The notes under the pieces: model-generated
What the model was told of the DNA's origin: nothing
Database searches by the model: none
Seen by the model: only the letters and a program-made list of their open reading frames with translations
Position numbers and translations under genes: made by a program
In this document: piece by piece, positions 1 through 9,038 of the stretch
Layout: every line of letters begins with the position of its first letter
Numbering within the stretch: position 1 is the stretch's first letter
From: a virus
DNA length: 36,111 nt
Reading direction: 5' to 3' (one strand)
Virus record (IMG/VR): IMGVR_UViG_3300008448_000294
Location: 1 to 36,111 of that record

Positions 1-577
1 ACTCAGCACCGTAACTTCAAACACTTCCTATTCGGTGGCGGCTGGTAACAGGAATTTATCCGTTCCTGCGTCTGCCTTTGTCACTATTCAGGAAGTAAAT
101 GTCATTTTGCCAGCTGGCACGAGCAACCTTGAGACGGGTACGCGATCTCCGCTGCTTCCGGTGACAAAAGAATATCTTAATCTCGTCTATCCCAGCGTCT
201 CTAGTTCCTCGACGCCGCAGTATTTTGCGATGATAAATCAGAGTGACATGATTGTTGGGCCTTGGCCTGATAACAACTATACGGTTGAGATCGTGGGAAC
301 TATTCGTCCGGCAAGCCTGTCTGACGTTAATACTGAGACGTTCATCAGCCTTTATCTGCCTGATCTCATGATTATGGCGAGCATGATTTATGTCTCTGGC
401 TATCAGCGTAACTTTGGTCGTCAGTCGGATGATCCGCAGATGGCGCAGTCTTACGAAAGTCAGTATCAGGCGCTCCTTGGTCCGGCTGTGGTGGAAGAGG
501 CTCGCAAGAAGTTCCAGTCTGGAGCTTGGTCGTCTATGTCGCCTGCCGTTGCTGCCACCCCGACACGGGGGCAGTAA
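1..577 (+). CDS. Head-tail adaptor-like virion protein (5' partial)
   Basis: The reading frame is already open at base 2 and has no stop before 577, so the gene enters from outside the window; the GTG at 35 is internal. The visible part (about 190 residues) has a beta-rich N-terminal half and a helical middle. It ends in a region with Tyr-Gln rich helices (SYESQYQALL) and a low-complexity Ser/Ala/Pro tail. Its place directly before a nozzle-like protein, together with its size, matches the small adaptor that sits under the portal in P22- and SU10-type podoviruses. It is followed at 1 bp by the next gene, so the two are probably translated as one operon. The adaptor assignment rests on gene order and general resemblance rather than on a diagnostic motif. 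Confidence 0.6.
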   Translation, partial: LSTVTSNTSYSVAAGNRNLSVPASAFVTIQEVNVILPAGTSNLETGTRSPLLPVTKEYLNLVYPSVSSSSTPQYFAMINQSDMIVGPWPDNNYTVEIVGTIRPASLSDVNTETFISLYLPDLMIMASMIYVSGYQRNFGRQSDDPQMAQSYESQYQALLGPAVVEEARKKFQSGAWSSMSPAVAATPTRGQ

Positions 578-3064
578 ATGCCGCACGCTTCACTGAAACT
601 CATCCCCGGCGTAGATCAGAACAAAACGCCGGCGCTAAATGAAGCCGCTATTTCTTATTCCAATCTGATCCGCTTCATCCCTGACCGCAGTGGTCTTGGT
701 TTGGTGCAAAAGCTGGGCGGTTGGACGAAGTTTTACCCCAACCAGATCGGTTCTCCGGTTCGGGCGCTACATGCGTGGCAAACCCTGAATGACAGAGACT
801 ATCTGGGCGTTGGCGCGGAAGACTCTTTGAGCGTCATTAATGACGGCTCACAGCGCAATATCACGCCGGAAATCCTGATCGTCAACGCGCCTGTCAATCT
901 TTCGACAGTCAATGGCAGCAATGTTGTCACGATCACAGACGTGGACAGCAATGTGGACGGATATGATTCCGTCTTCATCGCCACGCAGATCACGATTGGC
1001 GGACTGCGTATCCAAGGTCTCTATTCTTGCCGCGCGATTAGCTCTGGCACGTATAGCATTAACGCCACGAACGTGTTGGGCGACCCGGATTTTGCGACAT
1101 CGGACGACTCTGGCGGGTACACGCCAATTTTCACGACAACGCCCGGCAGCTCTTTCATAGACGTAACTCTGAACAATCATAAGTATTCTATTGGCGATAC
1201 GGCGACCTTCCTTGTCCCCACTGTTGTGGGCGGCATCACGATCTATGGCGATTACACTGTCGTGGACGTTGGAACGGCTAATGACTTCATCATCAGCGGA
1301 GATGTGACGGCCACGTCTCCGGCAGAAACCAAAGCCATGAACAATGGCTTGGCGCGCTATCAATACTTCAACGGCATTGGCCCTATCGCAGCAGGCACGG
1401 GCTATGGCGTTGAAAGTTATGGTGAGGGCGGTTTTGGTACAGGTGTTGTGCCGTCAGCTTATCGCATTTGCGCTACTATTGGCACCAAGGGTGACGGAAC
1501 TACTGCCACTATCAGCCACTCCACCAACACAAAGATACCTGTAGACACTACGGTATCCATTGCCGGCGTGACACCAGACTACAATGGCAATTTCATTGTG
1601 CTGGATTCAACGTCTAACGTGTTTAGCATCACTGGCGCATCTGGGGACGGCACCACCGTCACTATTGTGCATGACGGCAATGTCGCCCTTGAGATTGGAA
1701 CCGTTTTCACAATTTCGGGTTGCAATCCGTCCGCTTACAACGGCACGCACACGGTGAGCTTCTCATCCCCATCTGTGGTGCAATATTTAGATTCGACCAC
1801 CACGGCTTACGTGTCAGGTGGCTTGGTGGCCTCTAACACTATTGACATCGCAAGCGCCACAACTGGGGCGCAGACCGTTGCTGGGACGATCAGCATTCTT
1901 GACCTCCCCGGCATTCTGGACACGCCGGACTGGACGCTCGACAACTGGGGCGAAAACCTCGTCGCCTGCCCCGTCAACGGTGGCATCTACCAGTGGATTT
2001 CAAGCTCTGGCGATCCTGTCGCCACGATCATTCCGCAGGCCCCGCCAGTCAATGACGGCATGTTCGTCGCCATGCCCCAGCGTCAGATCATCGCGTGGGG
2101 GTCTACGTTCACCGGCATTCAAGACCCGCTGTTGATCCGGTGGTGCGATGTACAGAACTACAATGATTGGATAGCGAGCCCCACCAATCTGGCGGGGTCT
2201 TATCGCATCCCCAAGGGCTCACGCATCGTCGGCTGTATTCAAGGCCCTCAACAGGGTTTGATTTGGACGGACCTCGCCGTCTGGGCGATGCAGTACACGG
2301 GCTATCCGACGGTTTACGCATTCAATGAGATCGGCACGGGATGTGGCCTGATCTCCCGCAAAGCCGCAAGCTCCATGAACGGCGTTGTATACTGGATGAG
2401 TCAAAGCCAGTTCTTCCGCCTGTCTGGGGCCGGCCCTGAGCCTATCGCCTGCCCGGTATGGGATGTGATCTTCCAAGACTTAGACACGAATAACTTGGAT
2501 AAGATCAGGATTGCGCCCAACTCCCGGTTTGGCGAGATCGCGTGGTATTACCCCACGACCAGCAACGGCGGCGAAGTCAGCCATTATGTGAAGTACAACA
2601 TCTATCTGGATAGTTGGGACTTTGGCGAACTCAGCCGCACAGCGTGGATTAACCAGTCCGTGCTGGGACCGCCGATTGGCGCGGGCGACGACCAGTACAT
2701 CTATCAGCATGAAACATCCACGGACGCTGACGGTCTGCCGATGAACTCGTCCTTCCAGACGGGCTATTTCCAGTTGCAGGACGGCGACCTTCTTACGTTC
2801 ATTGACCAATGGTGGCCTGATGCGAAATGGGGCTATTACGGTGGCCTGCAAAACGCGACCCTGCTGCTGACATTTTATGTCACGCAATATGCGGGCGACA
2901 CTCCGATAGCTTATGGTCCGTTTACGTTGACTCAAGCTACGCAGTATGTGACACCACGGCTACGCGGAAGACTTGTCTCAATTAAGATTGAGAGCAATGA
3001 CGACGGCACCTTCTGGCGGTTGGGCAATATGCGCTACCGCTGGCAAGCAGACGGGAAGTTCTAA
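578..3064 (+). CDS. Tail nozzle / DNA stabilisation protein
   Basis: 828 residues. The N-terminus (PGVDQNKTPALNEAA, then a segment ending in QKLGGWTKF at about residues 42-50) is the typical start of podovirus stabilisation or nozzle proteins of the P22 gp10/SU10 nozzle kind. These form the ring that closes the tail and retains packaged DNA. The protein is nearly all beta-strand. A stretch at about residues 298-417 contains two tandem copies of a GDGTT-x-TI-x-H module ending in PxxYNG-like loops, which looks like an inserted pair of Ig-like or carbohydrate-binding-like folds. The C-terminal third (WTDLAVWAMQYTG, about residue 565 on) carries the conserved propeller-like core of the family. 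The ATG at 578 follows the previous stop directly, and its own stop overlaps the next ATG. Function is inferred from family resemblance and position. Confidence 0.75.
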   Translation: MPHASLKLIPGVDQNKTPALNEAAISYSNLIRFIPDRSGLGLVQKLGGWTKFYPNQIGSPVRALHAWQTLNDRDYLGVGAEDSLSVINDGSQRNITPEILIVNAPVNLSTVNGSNVVTITDVDSNVDGYDSVFIATQITIGGLRIQGLYSCRAISSGTYSINATNVLGDPDFATSDDSGGYTPIFTTTPGSSFIDVTLNNHKYSIGDTATFLVPTVVGGITIYGDYTVVDVGTANDFIISGDVTATSPAETKAMNNGLARYQYFNGIGPIAAGTGYGVESYGEGGFGTGVVPSAYRICATIGTKGDGTTATISHSTNTKIPVDTTVSIAGVTPDYNGNFIVLDSTSNVFSITGASGDGTTVTIVHDGNVALEIGTVFTISGCNPSAYNGTHTVSFSSPSVVQYLDSTTTAYVSGGLVASNTIDIASATTGAQTVAGTISILDLPGILDTPDWTLDNWGENLVACPVNGGIYQWISSSGDPVATIIPQAPPVNDGMFVAMPQRQIIAWGSTFTGIQDPLLIRWCDVQNYNDWIASPTNLAGSYRIPKGSRIVGCIQGPQQGLIWTDLAVWAMQYTGYPTVYAFNEIGTGCGLISRKAASSMNGVVYWMSQSQFFRLSGAGPEPIACPVWDVIFQDLDTNNLDKIRIAPNSRFGEIAWYYPTTSNGGEVSHYVKYNIYLDSWDFGELSRTAWINQSVLGPPIGAGDDQYIYQHETSTDADGLPMNSSFQTGYFQLQDGDLLTFIDQWWPDAKWGYYGGLQNATLLLTFYVTQYAGDTPIAYGPFTLTQATQYVTPRLRGRLVSIKIESNDDGTFWRLGNMRYRWQADGKF

Positions 3065-3417
3065 TGGCTAGTCTTGACGACATTTTGACTACGCAAAAGA
3101 ACGGCGTCGTCGGCATCAATGAGCTAAATCGGACGACCATTCAGGGCATTGGCAGCAACACGTCCGCCACGGTCACGACAGAAAACCTTGTCATCGTCGG
3201 GCCGGGGCGTCTGGTGAACTTCTGCGTTGTTGTGGCCGGAACGTCCACGGGCGGTATTTATAATTTCAATGCCATCTCAGGTATGCCGGCATCAGCGCAG
3301 CTTGTTACAGTGCCGAACACCATCGGCGTATATCAGTGCAATCAAGTCTTCAACGTCGGCTTGGTGATTGCTCCGGGTACGGGACAGTCCATCAACGTCA
3401 CCTATTCCGTGGGATAA
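3064..3417 (+). CDS. Small beta-rich virion-associated protein
   Basis: 117 residues. The ATG at 3064 overlaps the nozzle stop (TAATG), which points to translational coupling and probably to a structural role. The sequence is rich in Thr, Val, Gly and Asn with a pattern of short beta-strands (LVIVGPGRLVNFCVVVAGT) and has no charged catalytic clusters, signal peptide or membrane helix. Similar small beta proteins commonly sit after the nozzle gene in podoviruses of environmental alphaproteobacteria, but no function is established that I recognise. It could be a head or tail decoration protein; this is inference from context. Confidence 0.6.
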   Translation: MASLDDILTTQKNGVVGINELNRTTIQGIGSNTSATVTTENLVIVGPGRLVNFCVVVAGTSTGGIYNFNAISGMPASAQLVTVPNTIGVYQCNQVFNVGLVIAPGTGQSINVTYSVG

Positions 3418-3420
3418 GCC

Positions 3421-3969
3421 ATGCCGCTCAAAAAGGGTTCATCCAAGGAAACGGTTAGCGCCAACATTTCAGAGTTAGTTCACTCTGGGAAACCGCAAAA
3501 GCAGGCCGTTGCCATTGCCTTGAATGTTGCCCGTGACGCCCGCGCCAAAAGAGCGTTTGGCGGGAATGTTGTGACCAAAGAGAAGGTGCATGTTGGCCCG
3601 ATCCGTTCGTCGGTCGCCGGGCGCACCGATCATCTGCCTATGCACGTTCATTCGGGATCGTATGTCATTCCTGCCGACATCGTGTCTGCTCTTGGCGAGG
3701 GCAACACGGAAGCGGGATTTCATGCCGTGCATGAGCTTTTTGGCCCGGAAATGGGCATTCCATTAGCCAGAGCAACAGGGGGAGAGACTGGTGAGCTTGT
3801 TCCGATTGTAGCCGCAGGCGGCGAATACGTCATTCACCCAAGCGGTGTGACACGAATTGGCAAAGGTGACTTGGACACGGGGCACAAGATACTGGACCAT
3901 TTCGTGAAGAAAATCCGGGCCAAGACGGTCCAAACTCTGAAGAATCTACCGGGTCCCGCAAAGGATTGA
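3421..3969 (+). CDS. DUF6496-like phage protein
   Basis: 182 residues. The N-terminal 30 residues (PLKKGSSKETVSANISELV, then HSGKPQKQAVAIAL) match the short DUF6496-type motif found at the start of many phage virion-operon proteins. The middle holds repeated 'PxxVHSGSYVIPADIVSALG' and 'VAAGGEYVIHPSGV' segments, both of which read as a buried GxYVI strand. The C-terminus is basic (KKIRAKTVQTLKNL). It lies 3 bp after the previous gene and 3 bp before the acetyltransferase. The role is unknown. The basic ends and late-operon location would suit a DNA-associated or internal head protein, but that is inference. Confidence 0.6.
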   Translation: MPLKKGSSKETVSANISELVHSGKPQKQAVAIALNVARDARAKRAFGGNVVTKEKVHVGPIRSSVAGRTDHLPMHVHSGSYVIPADIVSALGEGNTEAGFHAVHELFGPEMGIPLARATGGETGELVPIVAAGGEYVIHPSGVTRIGKGDLDTGHKILDHFVKKIRAKTVQTLKNLPGPAKD

Positions 3970-3972
3970 CCC

Positions 3973-4464
3973 ATGAAAAATGACCTTGGGATTAGGGTTG
4001 GCACGCCGGACGATGTGGACGCGATTATGGAAATCGCCTTGTCGGCCTGTGAGGAAAACGGGTTTGTGGACCCCAATCCGACCAAGCTGCTAAGTGAAAT
4101 CTGGCCTGCGCTTAACCTTGACAAGGGACTTATTGGAATCATTGGCGATCCGGGCGGAAAAGCAGAGGGCGCTGTTCTTCTACGTATCGGCTCTATGTGG
4201 TATAGTGACAAAGAGGTGCTTGAGGAGAAGGCTATCTTCATTCACCCCGACTACCGTAGCGCCAAAGGGGGCAGGGCGCGTCGGCTGTGTCAGTTCTCGA
4301 AACACGTAGCCGACACACTCAGCATTCCGCTTATTATCGGCGTGCTGTCCAATAACAGGACCGAAGCCAAGGTCCGCCTGTATGAACGTCAGTTTGGCAA
4401 GCCAAGCGGTGCGTTTTTCCTCTATAATGCCCGCACTGGCGGGTTCAGGGCTGCTGCGGAGTAG
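3973..4464 (+). CDS. GNAT-family N-acetyltransferase
   Basis: 163 residues. The fold order of GNAT enzymes is visible: N-terminal strand and helix (IRVGTPDDVDAIMEIAL), a central strand pair around GAVLLRIGSMWY, then a strand (AIFIHPDY) followed by RSAKGGRARRL at about residues 95-105. That last segment corresponds to the acetyl-CoA pyrophosphate-binding (R/Q)xxGxG/A loop. The C-terminal strand and helix (PLIIGVLSNNRTEAKVRLYERQFG) also fit. Such enzymes move an acetyl group from acetyl-CoA to an amine. The gene sits inside the virion operon, with 3 bp to the gene before and 5 bp to the gene after, so its target may be a virion protein, a host protein or a small metabolite; the sequence does not say. 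Confidence 0.75.
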   Translation: MKNDLGIRVGTPDDVDAIMEIALSACEENGFVDPNPTKLLSEIWPALNLDKGLIGIIGDPGGKAEGAVLLRIGSMWYSDKEVLEEKAIFIHPDYRSAKGGRARRLCQFSKHVADTLSIPLIIGVLSNNRTEAKVRLYERQFGKPSGAFFLYNARTGGFRAAAE

Positions 4465-4469
4465 ATAGA

Positions 4470-7400
4470 ATGGGTGGAAAGACCGCTACAACATCGCAAT
4501 CGGTCCAGATTCCGCCAGACGTTCTGGCCCGATATAATGCGGTCAACGCCCGTGCCGAACAGGTCGCACAGCAGCCATTTCAGCAGTATCAGGGCCAATT
4601 TGTAGCGCCAATTAATGCCACGCAGCAGGCCGGCATTAATGCCACGAGCGCAGCGGCCAATATGGCGCAGCCCTATTATCAGCAGGCCACGCAGTATCTG
4701 AACAACGCTTACGCGCAGGCCAACCCCATGATGCAGGGCTCCGTCGGCCAAGGCCAGACGGGGCTCAACACCGCGACTGGCATGTACGGCGAAGCTCTTG
4801 GCGGGGCTTACGGCGCGCGTGACATTGGCGCGCAATACGCAAATCAGGCTCGTGGTGACATCTCCAGCGCCTACGGGACAGCCTCGCCTTTGATGGGGCA
4901 GGCTTCTAATCTTACGCAAGCTGGCCTAAGCGCGGCGCAGCCCTATATGGGACAAGCTGGGCAATACTTGCAGGGCGGCACGCAAGCCGTAAACGCCGGC
5001 GATCTCGGTCAGGCTGAGATCAACAAGTATATGTCTCCCTACATGAAGAATGTGGTGGAGTCGCAGCAGGCGCTCCAGATGCAAGAAAACGCCGCGCAGA
5101 TGGCGGCGTTGAAGGGAACCCAAATTGGGTCTGGCGCGTTCGGTGGCGACCGGGCTGGCATTTCGGCAGCCAATCTGGCGAAACAGCAGAGCATGGCGAA
5201 TCAGGCCACGCTTGCCAACCTTTTGCAGAGCGGTTACGGCCAAGCTCTGAACACGGCCCAGCAGCAGCAGGGTCTCGGTCTTGCCGCAGCGCAGGCCAAC
5301 CGCGCAGCCCAGCAGTTCGGCTCGCAGCAAGCAGCCGCTCTTGGTCAGCAGAACTTTGCGCAAAACCTTGCCGCCGGTCAGCAGCTTGGCAATATCGGTC
5401 AGGCTTTGTACGGGCAGCGTCTTGCGCAGGGTCAAGCTCTCGCCAATCTGGGCCAGCAGCAGTACGGCCAGCAGATGGGCGTGTCACAGATGCAGGCCGG
5501 GCTTGGCCAGAACATTTATGGCATGAACGCCCAGCAAGCCGCGCTTCAGCAGGCAGCGGCGCAGGGCATGTATGGCATGGGTGCGCAGACCGCTCAGTCT
5601 CTGGCGGGGCTTGGCGCAGGCGCACAGCAGGCCGCTCTTCAGGGCGCTCAGGCTCAGATCGGCGCTGGCACGCTGGAGCAGCAGACGCAGCAAGCTCAGA
5701 ACACTGCTCAGTATCAGCAGTTCCTTCAGGAGCGCGGTTATCCGTTCCAAGTGGCGCAGTTCCTTGCCAACATCGCCATGGGCACCGGCGCTCTGTCTGG
5801 CAGCACCACTACGACCACGCAGCAGGCTCCGTTCTTCTCTGACGCCCGCCTCAAGGACGATATTGAGCCTATTGGCGAGCTTTATGACGGCCAGAAGGTC
5901 TACCGTTACAGCATGGGCGAGGGGCCGAAGCAGATCGGTCTTATTGCGCAGGAAGTTGAGGGGGTGCGGCCTGACGCGGTTGGCGAGGCTAAGGGCTTCA
6001 AGACCGTGGACTACGACCGCGCCACTGAACAGGCCGCTGGTCTTGGTGCTGCTGCGTCCATGGGTGGCGCTGTTCACTCTCAAGATGGTTTGATGCCGCG
6101 TCAGGGCTATGCTCTGAGCGGTGCTGTTGTGGATGGCAATGATCTCAGCGCCATCCTCGCCAGTCAGGCAAAATCTTTTGGCCCGTTTGGCTCCGCTGGC
6201 ATGTACGGCGGAAGCTCTATGGATACTCCTTTCGGTGACACAAAGGGGCCGGTGCCGCAGGGCCGGGTCCACACGCCTAAACTTGTCACCGCAGGCTCTC
6301 TGCCCTCCCGCGCGCCGAAGTCTGGTTTTTCTGAGGCCGTTAGTTCCATTGAAAATGTGATGGACATGGGCAAGAAGGCCAAGTCCCTCGCGATTGGCAC
6401 GCCCGGCACGAAGGACTCTCCGAAAGGCGAGGCCGGCCTGTTTGGCGCTGGTGGCAAGTTCTCATCGGACGATAATCTGTTCCAGCGCGGCAAAGAATGG
6501 CTGGGCTTTGAGTACGGCGGCGTTGTACCCCGCGAAGGTTATGCTCTGAAGGGTATGGTGGACCCTTATGATCCTGTGAAGGATGTCTCAAAGGGTCTTG
6601 GCGAGCAATTTGAAGAGAACATCGAGTCACAGGACGAACCCGGCAACTTGCAAAAGCCCGGCTCCGCGCCCGGACAGCCCGCCTCCGGTCTGGATAATCT
6701 TGGCAAGGCGGCGTCCACGGCGATGACGATTGGCAAGATCATCTCCATGCTCCCGTTCTCTGACGCCCGGTTGAAAGACAATATCCGTCCAGTTGGCAAG
6801 ACCTACGACGGCCAGAACATTTACGCCTATGACATGGGCGATGGCCGCACGCAGATCGGCCTGATGGCGCAAGAGGTCCAGAAGAATCACCCTGAAGCTG
6901 TGGGTGAGCGCGACGGTTATCTGACTCTCGACTATGACAAGGCTACCGGCGAGGCAAAACCCTTTGCTTACGGCGGTCTGGTTCCGCGCCAAGGCTACGC
7001 CACTGAGGGTGCTGTCGAGGAGGAGACCCCGTTTGATATTGAAAAGGCGAAGGGCGCGATTGCCGGGATTGAAAGCGGCGGGCGCTACGAGGCGCTTGGC
7101 CCTGTGACGAAGAGCGGCGATAGGGCTTATGGCAAATATCAGGTCATGGGCGCAAATATACCGTCTTGGACGGAAGAGGCTCTTGGTCGCCGTATGTCGC
7201 CGGACGAGTTTGTAAAAGACCGCGAAGCGCAGGAGCGCGTCTTTGAGCATCATTTTGGCAAAGCGGCCCAAAAATACGGGAATCCTTATGACGCGGCGTC
7301 AGTCTGGTTCTCTGGTCGGCCCATGGCCCGCGCTGGTAATGCGTCTGACATTCTAGGGACGACGGTTCCTTCTTATGTCTCTAAGTTCCGCGCTTCCTAT

Positions 7401-9038
7401 GAAGGCAAAGATGCGCCACCGCGTCCGCGCGGTCTGGTGCCCGAAGGCGATGTGCCTGAGCGTCGGGCGGCTGGCGTTGAAGTTGTAAAGGGTGCGGAAG
7501 AGCCATCCCTGTTTGGCAAGATTGCCGAAAAGGCGTCTTCGCGCGACTTCTTCGTGCCGGCGCTGTCCTTCGTGGGAAGCATGCTTTCCTCCAAGAGCCC
7601 CTATCTTGGCGTGGCGATTGGCGAGGGCATTTTGGGCGGCGTGTCTGGCTATCAGGCTGAGAAGAAGGCCCAGCTTGAAACGGCAAAGGGCGTCATGGAC
7701 CTGATTAAAGATCGGTTCACGCCCACGTATGACTCTGCCACCAAGACCACCAAGTTCTTTGACAAGAACATGGGTAGCTTCGTGCAGCCGGGTCAGGTGC
7801 AAAAGACTGCCTATGACATGCTGGAGCAAGCCGGCCTCAACCCGCGTCAGTGGGGCGTCAACCCCGCCGCTGCGCAGGCCGCACCCGGCGCGCCCGCCGC
7901 GATTGGCGCGATCCCGGCGATTGGGGCTCCGGCTCCCGGCGCGGCTCCGGCTCCCGGCGCGGCTCCGGCAGCCCCGGAAGGCGGCGCGCCCCAGCAACCC
8001 GGTCAGACAACCGCGCAGGCGAAGCCCGCTTTGCCGCCGACGGAGATGACGGCATCGCAACTGAAGGACGACGTGCGCAAAAACCCTGAGAAATACGGGT
8101 TGGAGAAGGATCGTCGCCCTGATGTGTGGCAAGCCAAGATTGACGGCATGCGCCAAGACGCAGAGAACCTTGGCAACATGGGCCGTTCGTCAGAAGCATC
8201 GCAACGTCTCGCAGCCGCTGTTGAAGAACAGAAGCGTCTGGACAGTGCGATCAGTGACGCCGTGAGCCTGCAAGTGAAGCACAATGAAGACTTGCAGAAA
8301 GCGCGCGCAGAGAGCGTGAAGTCTTATCGCGAGAAGGCGGGCGCTGCTCTGGAGGTCTACAAGACCCAGAAGGACGAACTCAACCGTCTCGCCTATCTGT
8401 TCAGTCAGACGCAATCTGGCCGTCTGGAAGAGATCAAGGCGAGCGTGGAGAGCATCGCCAAGGGCCTTGGCCTTGAACCTTTGATCCCGGACGTTCTCGC
8501 CGGCAAGGCTGGCGCTTACGACGAAATCTTGAAGACCGCCCTGAAGCGCGCCTTCTATGCTGTGGATCAGGCCAACCTGTCTCGCGCGCCGAAGGCCGCT
8601 CTTGGCGAGGCGATCCTCACGGTGCCCAATAACAAGATGGATGCAGACGCCATTTACGGTCTGTTGGGCCGCACGCTGGGCGAAATGGAATACGAGGTCG
8701 CCAAGTACCAGAAGTACATTGACAAAGACTTTGGCACCGATCCTTTGAAGTTTGAGCGTGAAGAGGGCAAGGTCAACCCGGACGAATTGCAGCGCAAAAT
8801 CCGGTCGGCCTTTGAATCCATCCCCGTTCCCAAGGGCACCAGCGCCAAAACGCAGGAAGATTTGGCGGCGATGTACGGCTTCAAGATCAGGCCGATTGGC
8901 GAAACGCAGAAGCCGGCTGGCGCGCAAGATCAGCCCTCCGCTGCGCCCGTTCGTGTGGATAGCGAGCAGCAGTATAATTCTCTGCCGTCTGGGACTATGT
9001 TTATCGGGCCTGATGGCCTGACACGGAGGAAGCCATAA
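4470..9038 (+). CDS. Giant internal virion protein with transglycosylase-like and S74-like modules
   Basis: 1522 residues. Residues 1 to about 440 are extremely rich in Gln, Ala and Gly (AQQAALQ-type repeats), probably helical. Two modules beginning SDARLKDDIEPIG (about 455-520) and SDARLKDNIRPVG (about 763-826) match the start of the intramolecular chaperone (peptidase S74) domain, including IGLIAQEV / IGLMAQEV. Each S74-like or linker region is followed by a PRQGYA/PREGYA motif (three copies, near 6095, 6526 and 6985). Residues about 856-970 (AIAGIESGGRYEALGP ... YGKYQVMG ... YDAASVWFSG) resemble a lytic transglycosylase with the catalytic Glu in IESGG. An Ala/Pro hinge encoded partly by an 18-bp tandem repeat (7931-7966) precedes a charged coiled-coil C-terminus. 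Likely role: an ejected core protein that locally opens peptidoglycan at infection. It overlaps the next gene by 1 bp. Confidence 0.75.
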   Translation: MGGKTATTSQSVQIPPDVLARYNAVNARAEQVAQQPFQQYQGQFVAPINATQQAGINATSAAANMAQPYYQQATQYLNNAYAQANPMMQGSVGQGQTGLNTATGMYGEALGGAYGARDIGAQYANQARGDISSAYGTASPLMGQASNLTQAGLSAAQPYMGQAGQYLQGGTQAVNAGDLGQAEINKYMSPYMKNVVESQQALQMQENAAQMAALKGTQIGSGAFGGDRAGISAANLAKQQSMANQATLANLLQSGYGQALNTAQQQQGLGLAAAQANRAAQQFGSQQAAALGQQNFAQNLAAGQQLGNIGQALYGQRLAQGQALANLGQQQYGQQMGVSQMQAGLGQNIYGMNAQQAALQQAAAQGMYGMGAQTAQSLAGLGAGAQQAALQGAQAQIGAGTLEQQTQQAQNTAQYQQFLQERGYPFQVAQFLANIAMGTGALSGSTTTTTQQAPFFSDARLKDDIEPIGELYDGQKVYRYSMGEGPKQIGLIAQEVEGVRPDAVGEAKGFKTVDYDRATEQAAGLGAAASMGGAVHSQDGLMPRQGYALSGAVVDGNDLSAILASQAKSFGPFGSAGMYGGSSMDTPFGDTKGPVPQGRVHTPKLVTAGSLPSRAPKSGFSEAVSSIENVMDMGKKAKSLAIGTPGTKDSPKGEAGLFGAGGKFSSDDNLFQRGKEWLGFEYGGVVPREGYALKGMVDPYDPVKDVSKGLGEQFEENIESQDEPGNLQKPGSAPGQPASGLDNLGKAASTAMTIGKIISMLPFSDARLKDNIRPVGKTYDGQNIYAYDMGDGRTQIGLMAQEVQKNHPEAVGERDGYLTLDYDKATGEAKPFAYGGLVPRQGYATEGAVEEETPFDIEKAKGAIAGIESGGRYEALGPVTKSGDRAYGKYQVMGANIPSWTEEALGRRMSPDEFVKDREAQERVFEHHFGKAAQKYGNPYDAASVWFSGRPMARAGNASDILGTTVPSYVSKFRASYEGKDAPPRPRGLVPEGDVPERRAAGVEVVKGAEEPSLFGKIAEKASSRDFFVPALSFVGSMLSSKSPYLGVAIGEGILGGVSGYQAEKKAQLETAKGVMDLIKDRFTPTYDSATKTTKFFDKNMGSFVQPGQVQKTAYDMLEQAGLNPRQWGVNPAAAQAAPGAPAAIGAIPAIGAPAPGAAPAPGAAPAAPEGGAPQQPGQTTAQAKPALPPTEMTASQLKDDVRKNPEKYGLEKDRRPDVWQAKIDGMRQDAENLGNMGRSSEASQRLAAAVEEQKRLDSAISDAVSLQVKHNEDLQKARAESVKSYREKAGAALEVYKTQKDELNRLAYLFSQTQSGRLEEIKASVESIAKGLGLEPLIPDVLAGKAGAYDEILKTALKRAFYAVDQANLSRAPKAALGEAILTVPNNKMDADAIYGLLGRTLGEMEYEVAKYQKYIDKDFGTDPLKFEREEGKVNPDELQRKIRSAFESIPVPKGTSAKTQEDLAAMYGFKIRPIGETQKPAGAQDQPSAAPVRVDSEQQYNSLPSGTMFIGPDGLTRRKP
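7931..7966 (+). repeat. 18-bp tandem repeat encoding an Ala-Pro-Gly hinge
   Basis: Two exact copies of GGCTCCCGGCGCGGCTCC, with partial further copies on both sides, encode the PAPGAA repeats in the hinge of the 1522-residue internal protein. Copy-number change here would lengthen or shorten the hinge in steps of six residues without a frameshift. Confidence 0.8.

Noticed and set aside
8190-8927. 245-codon minus-strand frame opposite the internal virion protein
   Set aside because: Shadow of a long high-GC gene; no motifs and no operon partner.
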